A stretch of DNA of 64,000 bases from Sphaerolaimus hirsutus (GCA_964036195.1 OZ038452.1:25741785-25805784); one strand, 5' to 3'. Shown: positions 27,992 through 39,993, counted from the first letter of the stretch. Translations and numbers: made by a program. Notes: generated by a model from the sequence alone, not told the origin.

Positions 27992-28316
27992 TTTGCCAGG
28001 TCAGTCGTGTCGGGAGAATGATGCAAAGACGGCCTTGATTTACAGGAAACCTTTCGCAATAACGCTAAGTAAGTACAATAAGAATGATGTTTGTTTCGTT
28101 GTTTATGCATGGAATACCGAATAATGTTTGTTCCATTGTTCATGCATGGAATACCGAATGCGCTGCCTCACTTTGCAATGCGCTTGATGAGATGCATCCG
28201 CATTTTCGAGCGCCATTGTACCATCATGGCTTTATACCCGCCTTTATCTCGAAACTGAATCGAATCGCTATAAATTTACAGTTAATTAGCCAGATAAATC
28301 ACATTAGGCAGCGCCA
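27992..28316. promoter_or_regulatory. Divergent ACAD8/thioredoxin promoter region
   Basis: The start codons of two oppositely oriented genes are 325 bp apart, so both promoters must lie here or overlap the 5' exons. No TATA box was assigned. A tandem duplication of 37 bp is present at 28087-28160. Confidence 0.6.
28087..28160. repeat. 37-bp tandem duplication in the divergent promoter
   Basis: Two adjacent 37-bp units begin ATGTTTGTTTCGTTG and ATGTTTGTTCCATTG, and both finish with CATGGAATACCGAAT. They differ at a few positions. Confidence 0.85.
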
Positions 28317-29312
28317 ATGGTTGTAACAGAGATTGAAAATGGCAAGGTGGGTCAATGAAAGTTGTTGCGTGGCAGAAAGAGCGCGCCAAGCGCCACGGCG
28401 CCATTCGAAAATCGGCGCCAGGCGTCAAAACCCAATGGCTCCATGGCTCCCTCAAACACCTCTGACTCCCTCCGACTCCCTCAAAAAAGAGCCAGCGCCA
28501 TGGCGCCATTCTACCACTACCTGCGACTCATCATTTTGATCCAAGTTGACATGAACGCCAGTTGACATCCAGTGCGTGTAGCGCCAACGTGCGCCGCACC
28601 CAGGAGCAGTTCGACAAGATCCTGCGCCAGGCGGGCGAGCGCATAGTCGTCGTGCAATTCTACGCTAACTGGTGCAGCTCGTGCAAAAAAGTGGCGCCCG
28701 CTTTTCTGGTGACCAATTTTTAGGTGTTTCATTTTCATGGTGATTGTAGATTTCACATGGATTTATTGCACTCATTTCACTCATTGCAGCAAATGGCCGC
28801 TAAATACAAGAATCAGTGCGTATTTCTGAAGGTGGATGTGGACGAAAACGTTCGTGCTTTTGGACATTATTTACCGGTTTTCGGTATAAAAAGTTTATTC
28901 TTTACTATGAATTTCATGAAAATTTCTGGCGAAATAATAATCAGCCCCCTCGAAATACCCCCTCAAAATCTGCACTCTGAAAAAATAAACCCCGGGGGTA
29001 TTTTGAGGAAGTACGGTATCTGGTTTTCAACATTGAACTCAGGATGAAATCGTTGAAGAGCACGGCGTCAAGGTGACACCAACGTTTGGCTTCTTTCGAT
29101 GCTGCAAACGAATCGTTTGTTCTTTTTGCACTTTTTTCAAACAAGTGGAGCCAGATTCAATTAAAACGTTCAATAAACGTTCTTATTAAATTTGGGACCC
29201 GGTTAAAAGCAAAATATTTATCATTGCGCAGGATATGTTCGAGGGGAGTGCCGATGAAAAGTTGGAATATTACATACAGCAGAACATGAACAGCGCGCTG
29301 ATTATCAAGTGA
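28317..29312 (+). CDS. Thioredoxin with WCSSC active site
   Basis: Small redox protein exchanging disulphides with cytosolic or nuclear targets. Five exons are proposed: 28317-28346, 28562-28708, 28790-28849, 29043-29114 and 29232-29312 (129 residues). The core is clear: VVVQFYANWCSSCKK (active site), VFLKVDVDEN, the cis-Pro segment VKVTPTFGFF, then FEGSADEKLEYYI as the last helix. Exon joins keep family spacing without gaps. The first exon (MVVTEIENGK) and the acceptor at 28561 are the weakest parts, because they add about 15 residues before the helix TQEQFDKIL. The usual CGPC is replaced by CSSC. There is no targeting peptide. The intron before exon 4 contains a CCGTATTTCC-type element. A candidate AATAAA lies at 29489. 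Confidence 0.85.
28888..29022. repeat. CCGTATTTCC-type MITE in a thioredoxin intron
   Basis: The internal phrase CCCCCTCGAAATACCCCCTC and the right end GGTATTTTGAGGAAGTACGGTA belong to the palindromic family. It forms most of the 193-bp intron 28850-29042. Confidence 0.6.
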
Positions 29313-29488
29313 TCTGAGATGAAATTTAATTGGCGACCCGCTACGTTTTTTTCAATCATGTTTTTACCAGAAACGCATTGAATCGGGATCGCCGAGGATG
29401 CGTATTTTATGTGGGCCAGCCGGTCAAATTTCATAGTAGCGATTAATACCGTCTATTTCATTGTATTTTATTGCTTATTCCGTACATA

Positions 29489-29494
29489 AATAAA
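29489..29494 (+). terminator. Candidate polyadenylation signal of thioredoxin
   Basis: AATAAA lies 177 bp past the thioredoxin stop codon and before the V-ATPase start codon at 29832. Confidence 0.5.
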
Positions 29495-29831
29495 ATCGGC
29501 ACAGGTACAAATGAAATAAAATGAAACGGAAACGTAAAATTAAAAACAACGCAATCTAATATTGGGAGAATACCAAAAAGTTTATCATTCCGCAGGTGTG
29601 CATTGTAAGGTAATGTGAATTAGCCGAGAATTTTGCGATGTTGCTAAACGGAAGTATGACAAATTTCTGTGGCACTTTCTGTGAGAATTCCGTGGAAATT
29701 TCGCTTTTGCGCGTAACGAGACATAATCCAAACACCCTCTATAAATTCCGATCCAAAACAGAAAATCAAACTGTATCCATTTATTGTTTCCGTCGCAAAA
29801 AAATAAAAGTGCCAGTTCTGGTCGATGCGAA

Positions 29832-32800
29832 ATGACCGAATTTTGGTTGATATCGGCGCCGGGAGAAAAGACCTGCCAGGAAACATGGGAACGGCTGCAG
29901 CGCGCCACCGCCGATCAGAATATGAGTACAAACCATAAATTGAATATACCCGATTTGAAGGTAAGTGCGTGTTAAAGTGAATTCTGTCGAGTGGTTTTTT
30001 CACTGCCCGGAGCTTGTGATAGTACTGTTTATGAATATTCTAATAATCGGTGGAAAACTTACAAAGCGCGATTTTGGGAATGCATTCCTAACAGTTCGAT
30101 AAATCTGTATGTGTATGTTTCTGTATTGTGGCGAATGATAAGAAAAAATTGGAAAAATGTATTTTTGCTGGCATCAGCAGTACCGGGTTTTAGTTTTTCT
30201 ACACAAAAACATACTAGATAGGACGTGGATAACATTTTCTAATAAAATATATATGTTTAAAACGCAGGTTGGCACACTGGATCAATTAGTGGGGCTGTCG
30301 GATGACCTCGCAAAACTTGACCAATACACGGAAAGGTTTGAAATTCGCATGCCAATTTCATACCGGGGATTGAACGTATTTAGACTTGGCAACAGGCCAA
30401 AACAGCCATGTGGATTCACCGATTTGTACACATACATCACATGTGTCAACTAGTGTGTCGGTCGCCATTATCGACCATTTCCGGTCGCCTAATTGCATCC
30501 CTCGGCCATTATCGATGACGCGGACGGAAATCCTGCGTATTTTACTCTAATTGTATACAACAGTATCCAATACAAAATTGGACGTGGGCCAAGTCTAAAT
30601 ACGTGCAACGATCCTTTCATACTACTGTATCCAAATCGTTTGTGATAAAAAAGTGACAAGTAACATTTTTGACGCTGACAGCACTTTATTGTAAGTTGAC
30701 AGAGTGATTGGTTTTATCACAATTTCATTGTCTTTCTGTTGATTGTTGTTCACACCAATTTCTGCCGCCTGCAGCGTGACACGCAAAGTGGTTCAATATT
30801 TCGCTGATGTTCTGGAAGACCACAGAGACAAGCTTTTTGAGAACCTGAATGTCTCAGGAAGTAGGTTCCTCCTTTCGTTATAATAAAAATAAAAAAACAT
30901 AATTTTTAGCGTTTTATGTTTTCAGAGGACATGGTCACGTATTTGACGAAATTTCAATGGGAGGCTGCCAAATATCCCATAAAACAGTCGCTTAGAACGA
31001 TCACTGACAATATTAGCAAGGTATGTAATCGATACTCTTCCCCCCACGCCACTCGTAATTTCATAGATTTTCATATATTATCTTAATTTCAGGAATTGAC
31101 AAGAATCGACCAAGACTTGAAAACTAAAGCAACTACATATAACAATTTGAAGAACACACTCGCATCGTTAGAGAGAAAGGCTACGTGAGTTGTAATAAAA
31201 AATAAATTGGGATAATATGAAGATGAGCTAAAAACGATAGTGTCAAATTATGCAAAATGTCAAGTTTAGTAAGTAAAAGTTTAGTGTACTAAAAAAGTTT
31301 AGTAAGTAAATCTTTTCTTAACATCTTATCATTTTCACCGTAATTTTGCTTGACATTTGACACCCTGGCCCTGTGCCATTATGCATGTAAACCCATCATG
31401 CATCTAGAACCAGAACGAATTTAACTATACCAGGCATGCCGAAAATATGCAATAAAACATGTGACCTAGTGGTTTTAAATGTGAAAATCTATAAAAAGTT
31501 TGAAAATTCGCGACTTTGGGTGAAAATTAGGGTAAAATTGCTCAAAAGCGATCCAGATAGCTAGATAGCTACCTAGGCAATTTACTTGGGGGGGGGGGTT
31601 GTCCAGGGAAAAGTGACCAAAAATTTACCTATGATATTCATAGACAGCTGGGCAGTTTGGGTGGGTAACCCGCCCCCTTTCTTACCTCCTCGGGTATAAT
31701 GTGTCTATAATGGATGTCGATGCGTAATGGGTTTACATGCATAATAGGCCTGACCCCCGAGAGACCTCTGCGTCGATCCCAATTAACAAAACCACGCCAA
31801 CCCACCCAGCGGCAACCTGATGACTCGCGAACTGAACGACGTGGTCAAGGCGGAACACTTCGTGCTCGACTCCGAGTACCTGGTCACCCTGCTGGTGGTG
31901 GTGCCCAAGTCGCTCACCCGCGACTGGACGAGTCGCTACGAGACGCTCACCGACATGGTCGTGCCGCGGTCGTCGATGCTGATCCACGAGGACCAGGACA
32001 GCTGCCTGTTCACGGTGAGCCTGTTCAAGAAGGTCGTCGACGAGTACAAGGCCCATTGCAGGGAGAACAAGTGAGTTGGGTTGGCCGTTCGGTTGGCTTT
32101 TGGGTTTTTTTGTGGGGACGAGTGAGGTACTTTTGAAAGTCGATAACAAAAAATTCGACAAATGGACAATAGGTGGCATTTGAAGGACAATGGCATTTAA
32201 AGTTTCATTTCCGATTCTCTGCCAGTGATGGATTTAAATAGAATGGGCGCGCTCGCTGACCATCGTTAAGTTTCACAGTGAAAAGTGAAAAAATTCGCCC
32301 CGGCTCTCGACATATTTGTGTGGTTGTAGTGGCTTTTCCGCTAAATGCATTGGCCGAGAAGAATAAAGCATCTCGGAAGAAGTACAGTTAACAAGTAGAA
32401 ACTTGACACATTTCTAGACAGAGAAAATGGTGAAAAATTCTATATGTCATTTCTAGGGTTGGCCGATGTTTTTTTAAAACGTTTTTTAATAAAAAAAACG
32501 TTTAAAAAAAAAACAAACATGACGTCCGAAATGTTTTTTTTTAAACATCGACCTAAATTTTTAGTACTAAGCACTAGGTATTTTGCAAAATTTTTGCGCG
32601 CAAGCGCTCAATTTCACACACAAATTGACATTGGTGGTTGTTTTAATTGGTTTTGTGGCATTTTTAGTATCAAAGTATCCATTTCTATGTGCTACCATGG
32701 GTTAATAAGCCGTCATATGTTGCTGTAGTATATAATATTGAGGTAATGTGCTTCCATGTACTTCCGCAGTGTGTAACTTCACTCCCAAAGTAACAACCTC

Positions 32801-35800
32801 GTTTTATAACCTTGTTTGATAACTATTCCATGCCAAACTTTACCTCAAGTCACAAACATTCGACTATAAGGCGATATACGAACGATATGTCGACGAAAAA
32901 TGGATATTTTTGACACAAATCACCACTTATAATGCTATCCCATGGCTCCACAGACATTATATGGTCATATATAACATCACAGAGTATTGCCACTGTCTGA
33001 TATAAATACCTATATATGTTGACACAAGGTCATATCTGGGAGCTTTTAAAAAAAACGTAAAAAAACATCCAGTTAAAAAAAAGTTTTTTTTCCAACCCTA
33101 GTCATTTCTGTGCTAACTCATTTTCCACGTTTGGAGTTATCGACTTATATAAGTGGACGTCGGATAGGGTTTCAAATGTTTTTTTTGTGAAACTGTGCTA
33201 TGGTAAGTTTCGAAGTCTAGTATTTGATCGAAAAATTTTAATGCCAGTTTTAGTTTTTGAATATTTTTTTAAAGATTTCAGTCTCGGTCTCTTACTGTCA
33301 GACTGTAACCTACATATTTACTTGCAGAGAATACAAATACATAAAATCATTGATTTGTTTCCGATCTCAAATTGTCAAGTGTCAAATTTATTTCTGGCAA
33401 AGTTTACTCCTCATTTAAAACCTGTATAACTGTTCGCTGCAGATTCATGGTGCGCGACTTTGTGTACGACCCAGAAACTTTGAATGCTGGCAAGAATGAG
33501 CGCGACAAATTGACCGCGGAAAAGCAGCGTCAGTTTGGCCCGCTCGTCCGTTGGCTGCGTGTCAACTTTTCCGAAGTTTTCGGCGCCTGGACGCACGTGA
33601 AAGTTCTGCGCGTGTTTGTGGAGTCCGTTCTCAGGTTCGCTTTTTCGTATGTTGCGATTGTTTTGGAATTGAGTGCGTTAATTTGAATGTTACACTATTA
33701 AATCGGTTTTATGTTTACGAATTTATCAATTGCGTTTGTCGTAATTATTAGCATTTGTTAAATTGAATTAGACAATAGAATACGGCATTTACAGACAAAA
33801 TAAATTCTTCTGTTGGTCCTGGTATAGGTGCTTGCTCGATAAATTATTCTGAAAAGTCGGATTCAATCCGAGCTATCCCTCTATATCAGATGATAATAAA
33901 ACACACCTCCAAATTCTACTTATAAATACATATTTATTCACACAATTCCATTGAGTATCCATTCAAGCTAATGCACTTCTGAATATTTCCAGTAAGGATG
34001 AAAAAAAACTTTTTTCAACGACCCCGTTTTTTCAAAAAAATTTTTTTTGAATAATAATTCCATTGAAGAACACCGGCCATCCCAAATCTCAGCCCTGAAT
34101 AATTTTTCCTTGCGTACACACGGCCGTATCCAGGGGGGGGGGCGGGGGGGGGCTGCAGCCCCCCCCCCCTTCCCGGGGTGAGACCAGAAAGTGACCGGAA
34201 AATGCGACTTTTTCGACGTCAGCGTAAAATTTTTTGGTTGTAAGCGCGCATTTTTCACCAGACATAAGGTATTATCATCAGATTTGCTCCATGTGGCCGC
34301 AAATCGTTACAAATAAACTCAATGTTGTGCTTTTTGCTGTTTTTGTATGTATATTTACATACATAAACAACGTTTCATGGCGCTGGCGCCAACGCCAATG
34401 GCGCCATGGCGTGGCGCCTAGGGTTGGGACTTGGGTTGTCCGATGTTTTTTTAAAACATTATTTATTAAAAAAACGTTTTTTTTATTAAAAAAAATATGA
34501 CGTCCGAAATGTTTGTTTTTTTTAAACATCGGCCGAAATTTTTAGTACTAAGCACTAGGTATTTTGCAAAAATTTCGCGCGCAAGCGCGCAATTTCACAC
34601 ACAAATTGACATTGGTGGTTGTTTTCATTGGTTTTGTGGCATTTTTAGTATCAAAGAATCCATTTCTATCTGCTACCATGGGTTAATAAGCCGTAATATG
34701 TTGCTGTAGTATATAATATTGAGGTAATGTGCTTCCATGTACCTCCTCAGTGTGTAACATCACTCCCAAAGCAACAACCTCCTTTTATAACCTTGTTTGA
34801 TCACTGTTCCGTGCCAAACTTTACGTTAAGTCACGAACATTCGACTATAAGGCGATATACGAACGATATGTCGACGAAAAATGGGTATTTTTGACACAAA
34901 TCACCACTTATAATGCTATCCCATGGCTCCACAGACATTATATGGTCATATATAACATCACAGAGTATTGCCACTGTCTGATATACCTATATATGTTGAC
35001 ACAAGGTCATATCTGGGAGCTTTAAAAAAAACGTTTTTTATTAAAAAAACGTTTAAAAAAAAACAACGTTTTTTTTATAAAAAAACATCGAGTTAAAAAA
35101 AACGTTTTTTTTCCAACCCTAGTTGGGACGATATATCGTATCGAATATCGGATATCGACTGTTTTTTTTTCATATCAAATATCGAATATCGATATCGAAA
35201 ATTTTGAAAAAATATTGAATATCGACCATTTTTTCGATATTTTTCGATATTCAGAAGTGATATTTCAGTAGAATTAAATGTGGAAAGCAAAGTATAACAT
35301 GTAACACACAGTGAGCATTTTCTTTCACTAGCAAAAGTGGCAAAGTGGTATCTCGGTGCACCAGCCTCAAGTGTTTCTTTGGAATGCTTATTCAGCTCTA
35401 CTGGGAGCATTAATGACTATCAAACATAAGATTTGAACTAATATTTAAATATGCTGATACGCTGCTGTTTTGCAAAATGCTTTGCCTTAAGCAATTGGGT
35501 TACAAGTATGAATTGTAATGTCTGCCAATTATTATTTGCCCAATACAATTTGATTCTGCATGTTTTATACCACTTTGACTGTTGTGACTTTTGTTTATCA
35601 CTTTTTAGATTCCTATTTACATATTCAGTGAATGGAAGTTTGTGACCAAATGGAAATGCAAAATGCCATTTGGAATACGCCTATACCAAGAGGGAAATAT
35701 CGATATCGAATATCGAGCATATTTTCATATCGATATCGAATATCGAGGGTCCATATCGTATCGATATCGAATATCGACTTCCAGAAAAAAATATCGAATA

Positions 35801-36597
35801 TCGATATCGAAAAGTCATATCGTCCCAACCCTAGTGGCGCCTACTAATGGCGCCAGCACCATGGCGCCATCCCGCCACTCTGAAGCTAAAATTTAGGGGG
35901 GGGGGGGCTCCCCCGTTCGCCGTCCTCCGTAAATAAGCAGCCTCCCCGCTCAACAATCCTGGATACGTCCCTGCGTACATATATTTCAAAGTGCTGCATA
36001 TCGATCACATCCCCACTACAAGGGTTTAGTAGAGTTACCCCCCCCCCCCTCAAATCCGCCAGCTATCTATCTATCCCGGCGGCCACTCAGCTTTGTATCT
36101 ATCCCGGGGGCAAATTTTTTGACTATCAATCCCCAAAATCGGCCAGCTATCTACCTATCTGGAGCGATTTTTGAGAAATTTTGCCCCAATTTTCTCTCAA
36201 AATCGCTAATTTTTGTACCTTTTTACATTTCACCTTTCCTTATATATTTTATATTTGCTTCAAAATCGCTATCTATATGAACCCCCGCGGGGGTCCAAAT
36301 CTACAAAACCCCTGCCCCACTAAAACCATCGCCCTCTCACCACCCCCTCGCAGATACGGCCTGCCCGTAAACTTCCAAGCAGCCGTCCTACAGCCAGCCA
36401 AGGGCACCACCAAGCGGCTGCGGTCGGCCCTGAACCAGCTCTACGCGCACTTGGACTCTGGCGGCGCGGCGACGGGCGCGTCCGGCCGCGACGACCTTGA
36501 GCTGCCCGCCATGGCCGCGCTCACGGGCGCCGATTACTACCCCTATGTGTATTATAAGATGAACTTGGAACTGCTGGATAATTCTAGGGTTATTTGA
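29832..36597 (+). CDS. ATP6V1C: V-type proton ATPase subunit C
   Basis: Peripheral V1 stalk subunit that links the catalytic head to the membrane sector and leaves on reversible disassembly. Eight exons: 29832-29960, 30268-30335, 30775-30860, 30926-31020, 31093-31184, 31810-32070, 33443-33634 and 36354-36597, giving a complete 388-residue protein close to the usual 380-390. Recognised segments in order: [120 protein letters not shown] and [14 protein letters not shown]. The two longest introns, before exons 7 and 8, are inflated by hAT-like MITEs. There is no sign of pseudogenisation. The start lies 519 bp after the thioredoxin stop in the same orientation. Confidence 0.96.
30430..30475. repeat. 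Right end of a TAGTTGACAC-family MITE
   Basis: CACATGTGTCAACTAGTGTG followed by TCGGTCGCCATTA matches the terminus of the copies at 620-851 and 58018-58240. The left end is lost. It lies in V-ATPase intron 2. Confidence 0.55.
31364..31758. repeat. MITE with CCTATTATGCATGTAAACCC ends
   Basis: The left side reads CCATTATGCATGTAAACCCA. The right side reads ATGGGTTTACATGCATAATAGG, the inverse. The interior has poly-G and CTATCT runs like the composite at 25357-26874. It fills most of V-ATPase intron 5 (31185-31809). A short introner-like phrase, CTTGACATTTGACACCCTGG, lies just upstream. Confidence 0.7.
32454..33100. repeat. hAT-like MITE, TAGGGTTGGCCGATG family (647 bp)
   Basis: The ends TAGGGTTGGCCGATG and TTTCCAACCCTA are flanked by identical 8-bp GTCATTTC (32446-32453, 33101-33108). 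The inverted copy at 50754-51400 has the same length. It lies in V-ATPase intron 6. Confidence 0.92.
33990..34085. repeat. TAGGGATGG-family remnant
   Basis: AAGGATGAAAAAAAACTTTT at the left and CCGGCCATCCC at the right, with A/T tracts between, look like a short decayed copy of the family. Confidence 0.4.
34419..35833. repeat. Second-level hAT-like MITE, ATCGATATCGA family
   Basis: The ends TAGGGTTGGGAC and GTCCCAACCCTA are flanked by identical 8-bp GTGGCGCC (34411-34418, 35834-35841). Subterminal repeats are ATATCGAATATCGATATCGA-like on both sides. It contains the third-level element. Confidence 0.92.
34431..35121. repeat. Third-level hAT-like MITE, TAGGGTTGGCCGATG family
   Basis: It is bounded by identical 8-bp GTTGGGAC (34423-34430, 35122-35129) and begins TTGGGTTGTCCGATG, ending TTCCAACCCTA. 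The interior matches 32454-33100 closely. It inserted 4 bp inside the terminus of its host MITE. Confidence 0.92.
36010..36345. repeat. Partial CAGGGGTCTCC-family element
   Basis: It shares CCAGCTATCTATCTATCCCG phrases, poly-C tracts and ACCCCCGCGGGGGTCCAAAT with the 45450-45840 and 56052-56562 copies. The right border abuts the last V-ATPase exon acceptor region. No target duplication was recognised. Confidence 0.55.
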
Positions 36598-36619
36598 GAT
36601 GGGGTAGTGAAGTTGGAAA

Positions 36620-37228
36620 TAGGGATGGATAAAAAACGCTTTTTTTCAACGGCCACGCTTTTTTTTTAAAACGCGCTTTTTTCGCTTTTTTCAAAATACG
36701 TTAAGACATTTCCTAGATAGCTCCAAAATATGATTAGGAGTCGATATATACAGGTATATTTTACAGTGTGTATGATGATATACAGCCATAGAATGGCTGT
36801 GGAGCCATGGGATAGCATTTTAAGTTGGGTTTACGCCAAAAAATTCCACTTTCGTTATTTGTCAAATGCTCATGAAATTAGGCATTGAAGAGTGCTTAAA
36901 TAAGGTTATAAGAGAAGGCTAATACATTGAGACTGATGTTTCCCACTGTATAAGTATGTGGAAGCACATTGTCTGGATATTATAAAAATACTACACTAAC
37001 ATTTCACAACTTATTTTTATATGATAGCATGCAGGAAAAGAAAATATGACTCTTAAAATACACAAAACCAATGAAAAAACTACCAGTGGATAAGTGCATG
37101 TGAAATTTCGCGCTTGCGCGCCAAAAATTGCAAAATACCTAGTGCATAGGTAAAACTTTTTTTTTAAAGCGCTGGGTCCCTTGCGCTTTTTTTAAAAAGC
37201 GTTTGAAAAAAAGCGCTGACCATCCCTA
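36620..37228. repeat. hAT-like MITE, TAGGGATGG family
   Basis: The ends TAGGGATGG and CCATCCCTA are flanked by identical 8-bp GTTGGAAA (36612-36619, 37229-37236). It starts 23 bp after the V-ATPase stop codon, so it probably lies within the 3' UTR. Confidence 0.92.
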
Positions 37229-38207
37229 GTTGGAAATGTGTTAGCTAGCTCAAATGGGATATTTATTTTAGTCTTGAGGGCTGGCGGCATTTTCATTTGC
37301 CCATTTCAACTGATGCAATCGTGTTTGATGGAACACGTTGTATTTTTGTAAATTGAAAGATGCTGCCATTGACTGCGTATTATAGACCTTAATAGTCAAC
37401 TAATTTATGTTTTTATTTAGTCGAGCATTAAAAAATTATATCACGAATTCTATCAGTTATCCATTCTCATTTATTTTTTACGACGCAATAAATGTGGGCC
37501 ACTGTATTCACAAAAGAATTAATTATTATATATTAAATAAGCGCCAGCTGAGCGCGGCTCTGTCAGCTTTCAAATATCGTCTACCGTATTTCTCTGAATG
37601 TCATCTTAAATAACTATTGCGGCTCGTAATCCTACAGTAATTTCCTACAGTAATCCAGCAATGAAACCGCATTACCCCTATTTTAAAACTTTCTGGTGCT
37701 GAAATCAAACTTAACCTGGAAAAACGATTGTTTTGCTGTAAATTTGTTTGTTTTCATCGAAATTGATTATGAATTCTCGTGAAAATTGTATTAAAAAAAC
37801 TCCCAGTTGGATAACCCCAAGTCGTATAAATCAAGGAAAATGTATTTCCGTGGAAGTTATTCGAGGTGATACGGTACCTAGGTATATTTTATTTTTGGTT
37901 AAGGACCGTAATTCGAGTCGGCACTGTCTGCGTGTTTATTGTCACTTTTTATCATTCTGTCATCTGTGATTCCATTATCTCATTTTATTGTTTCCATCGC
38001 TATCCTTCATTGTGATTAAATATATACATAACTTTGATGTATTAATGTATTTTTGATACTCGGAGCGTTCTGAAATATTTGTGGTCTAGTCGCTTGTATT
38101 AATTTATGAGAAAAGCCTCCGTGTAGCTGATAATGGCGCCACACAAGCTATTTTTGATGGTTTCAATTTGAAAACTCGATCGAAATCTTGTCCATCTCCT
38201 TAAGCAA
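37229..38207. other. Intergenic stretch, no gene recognised
   Basis: AT-rich. An AATAAA at 37487-37492 could end V-ATPase transcripts. About 37575-37880 has ACCGTATTTCTCTGAATG and a right end AGGTGATACGGTACC, likely an old CCGTATTTCC-family copy. Confidence 0.4.
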
Positions 38208-38465
38208 TAGGTATACTCAAGTCACTTTACACCCTGCACGCGTGGTTCGCGCTGGAAGCGTGCCAGCGCTTTTTCATTATGCGATTTTCATAAAAAGTTG
38301 AAAACAGTCATCTCTGTTATAACGATATACACACGTTAACTTATTGACAAAGATGGTTTTTTCATTTTTTATACAAAATTAGCACGCTTTATCATTATTG
38401 GCACGCTTCCAACGTGAGACATTAATTAGTGCGAGGGCAGAGTATCATGTCCTTTGAGTATACCT
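38208..38465. repeat. Foldback with GGTATACTCAA ends
   Basis: GGTATACTCAAGTCA at the left and TTTGAGTATACC at the right are inverted. The inner right part GAGGGCAGAGTATCAT also occurs at about 54125-54150 in an NHERF intron. Confidence 0.55.
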
Positions 38466-38894
38466 ATTTCTGTAAACTAATAATTGCATCCTACCACCAG
38501 TGCGCGGAGTCTAAGTGGTCAGTTACGTGATTGTGAAAGCGTCAATCAGCGTTCGCGTGGCCATTCAGTTTTTGGACGAGTTTTCAAATTGGAACCAAGA
38601 ACACTAGCTGGTGTGGCCACATCTTTGATTTGATTTGTGGCAACACTAGTTCAGAATGCACCGAGCTAATGTGCAAGTGAATACCTAGCTACACATTATA
38701 TACAGTCTCTATTTGCCAATTTGTGATCAACCCTAATTGCGATATTTCTTTTAGTCACTCGCGCTGGAATGATTTGCACTTTGATACGTTTCAAGCTGGG
38801 CATGTTATGTTGCCAATTAGTTTTTCTCTGTAATACCGTATCCGCTTGAATATTTCTCCGTCTGAATGGCACTTGTTCAAGTGATCTAAATTCT

Positions 38895-39070
38895 GCTAAC
38901 CGGGTGCGAATCCCAGACGCTGTAAAATGTCAAATGTCAGGCAACGTGTCAAAAGTCATGGAAAATTTCGTGCAAAATGGCAAACAGTTTGCCATTTTCC
39001 AGGCCATTTTACATTACTTTTGACACTTTGCATGACATTTGACATTTTACAGGGTCTGGGACTGCCTCCA
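38895..39070. mobile_element. Solo introner-family element, intergenic
   Basis: The left end GGTGCGAATCCCAGACGCTG and the right end CAGGGTCTGGGACTGCCTCCAA, with an inverted interior (TGTCAAATGTC, GTGTCAAAAGTCATGG). Size and ends match the RAD54 copy, but the right end reads CCAAC, without an AG acceptor. No coding exon flanks it. Confidence 0.8.
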
Positions 39071-39315
39071 ACATGGTTGGTGCTATTTGAATCAAGTTAT
39101 TTCGGTGGGGGCACATTCAAGGGAATACGGTGTTTGTCTGATTTGTAATTAATAAATTGGGCTGTCGAGTGCAAACTCCACCGCGAGCAATCAGTGTTCA
39201 GCTCGGTGCGCGCGTTCATTTGCGTCAGACAGAACATTTGTGGTATTTACCGTATACTTCGTGAATGAATTCGTCCACTACCTAGTGATAATGGTCATTT
39301 TTTTCTCCCGCAATG

Positions 39316-39476
39316 GGCCTCCACACGCTAGTTGACATCGACACCTAATGTCAACTGGTGCCGATCCCGATTCAAAGCTTGCTGACGAGCCGACAATTGA
39401 CGTTCAAACGCATGCTTTGAATTGGGAACGGAACCAGTTGACATTTGGTGTCGATGTCAACTAGCGTGTATGGGGC
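39316..39476. repeat. 161-bp MITE, CACACGCTAGTTGACATCGA family
   Basis: The ends GGCCTCCACACGCTAGTTGA and CTAGCGTGTATGGGGC are inverted. The 5-bp target duplication is CAATG (39311-39315, 39477-39481). Same length as the copies at 42023-42183 and 55379-55539. Confidence 0.9.
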
Positions 39477-39574
39477 CAATGGGCGGTTAATCGCTCCGCA
39501 GATTGAATATCTTAATACCATCGATGATGTGGCGTGTGATTCGTTAAACTTTTTCCTGTTCAAAGTCTTCAAAT

Positions 39575-39993
39575 ACAGTATTTCCTCTAAATGCCCCCCT
39601 TGAATTACCCCCCCCCCTCCCGTTGAAGTACCCCAGACGCCAGGTCTTTTCGCGCTGAGGAAAAGATACCCCTCCCCCCGTCTGGAATGATGTACCTACA
39701 TTCATGTATGCAATGTACATAATGTATTTATTGCTGCGGTTTGCACCGCAGTTACACATATACGTAGTGTAAGTAGAGAATGTACTTTTTTATGCCTTTT
39801 ATATCCTTATCCGTCACATTTGTTACTTGTTTTGGGCATTTTTAAACGTATTGTTGACTACTAAATTCACGAAAATTACTGACGAAATAATAACCCCCCT
39901 CAAATTAGCCCCCCCCTCGAAATACTCCCCCATCCCTCAAAATTTCCGCCCTGAAAAATGAACACCCTGGGGGTATTTCGACGTAATACGGTA
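39575..39993. repeat. CCGTATTTCC palindromic element
   Basis: The ends CAGTATTTCCTCTAAATGCC and GGTATTTCGACGTAATACGGTA are inverted, with C-tracts near both ends. Confidence 0.7.

Larger units (their letters stand above)
34119..35973. repeat. Outer hAT-like MITE of a three-level nest
   Basis: The left end CACGGCCGTATCCAGG and the right end CCTGGATACGTCCCTG belong to the CAGGGACGTATCC family. The flanks share TGCGTACA-like sequence. The GGCGCCATGGCG core at about 34380-34418 resumes at 35834, after the second-level insertion. It lies in V-ATPase intron 7. Confidence 0.85.
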
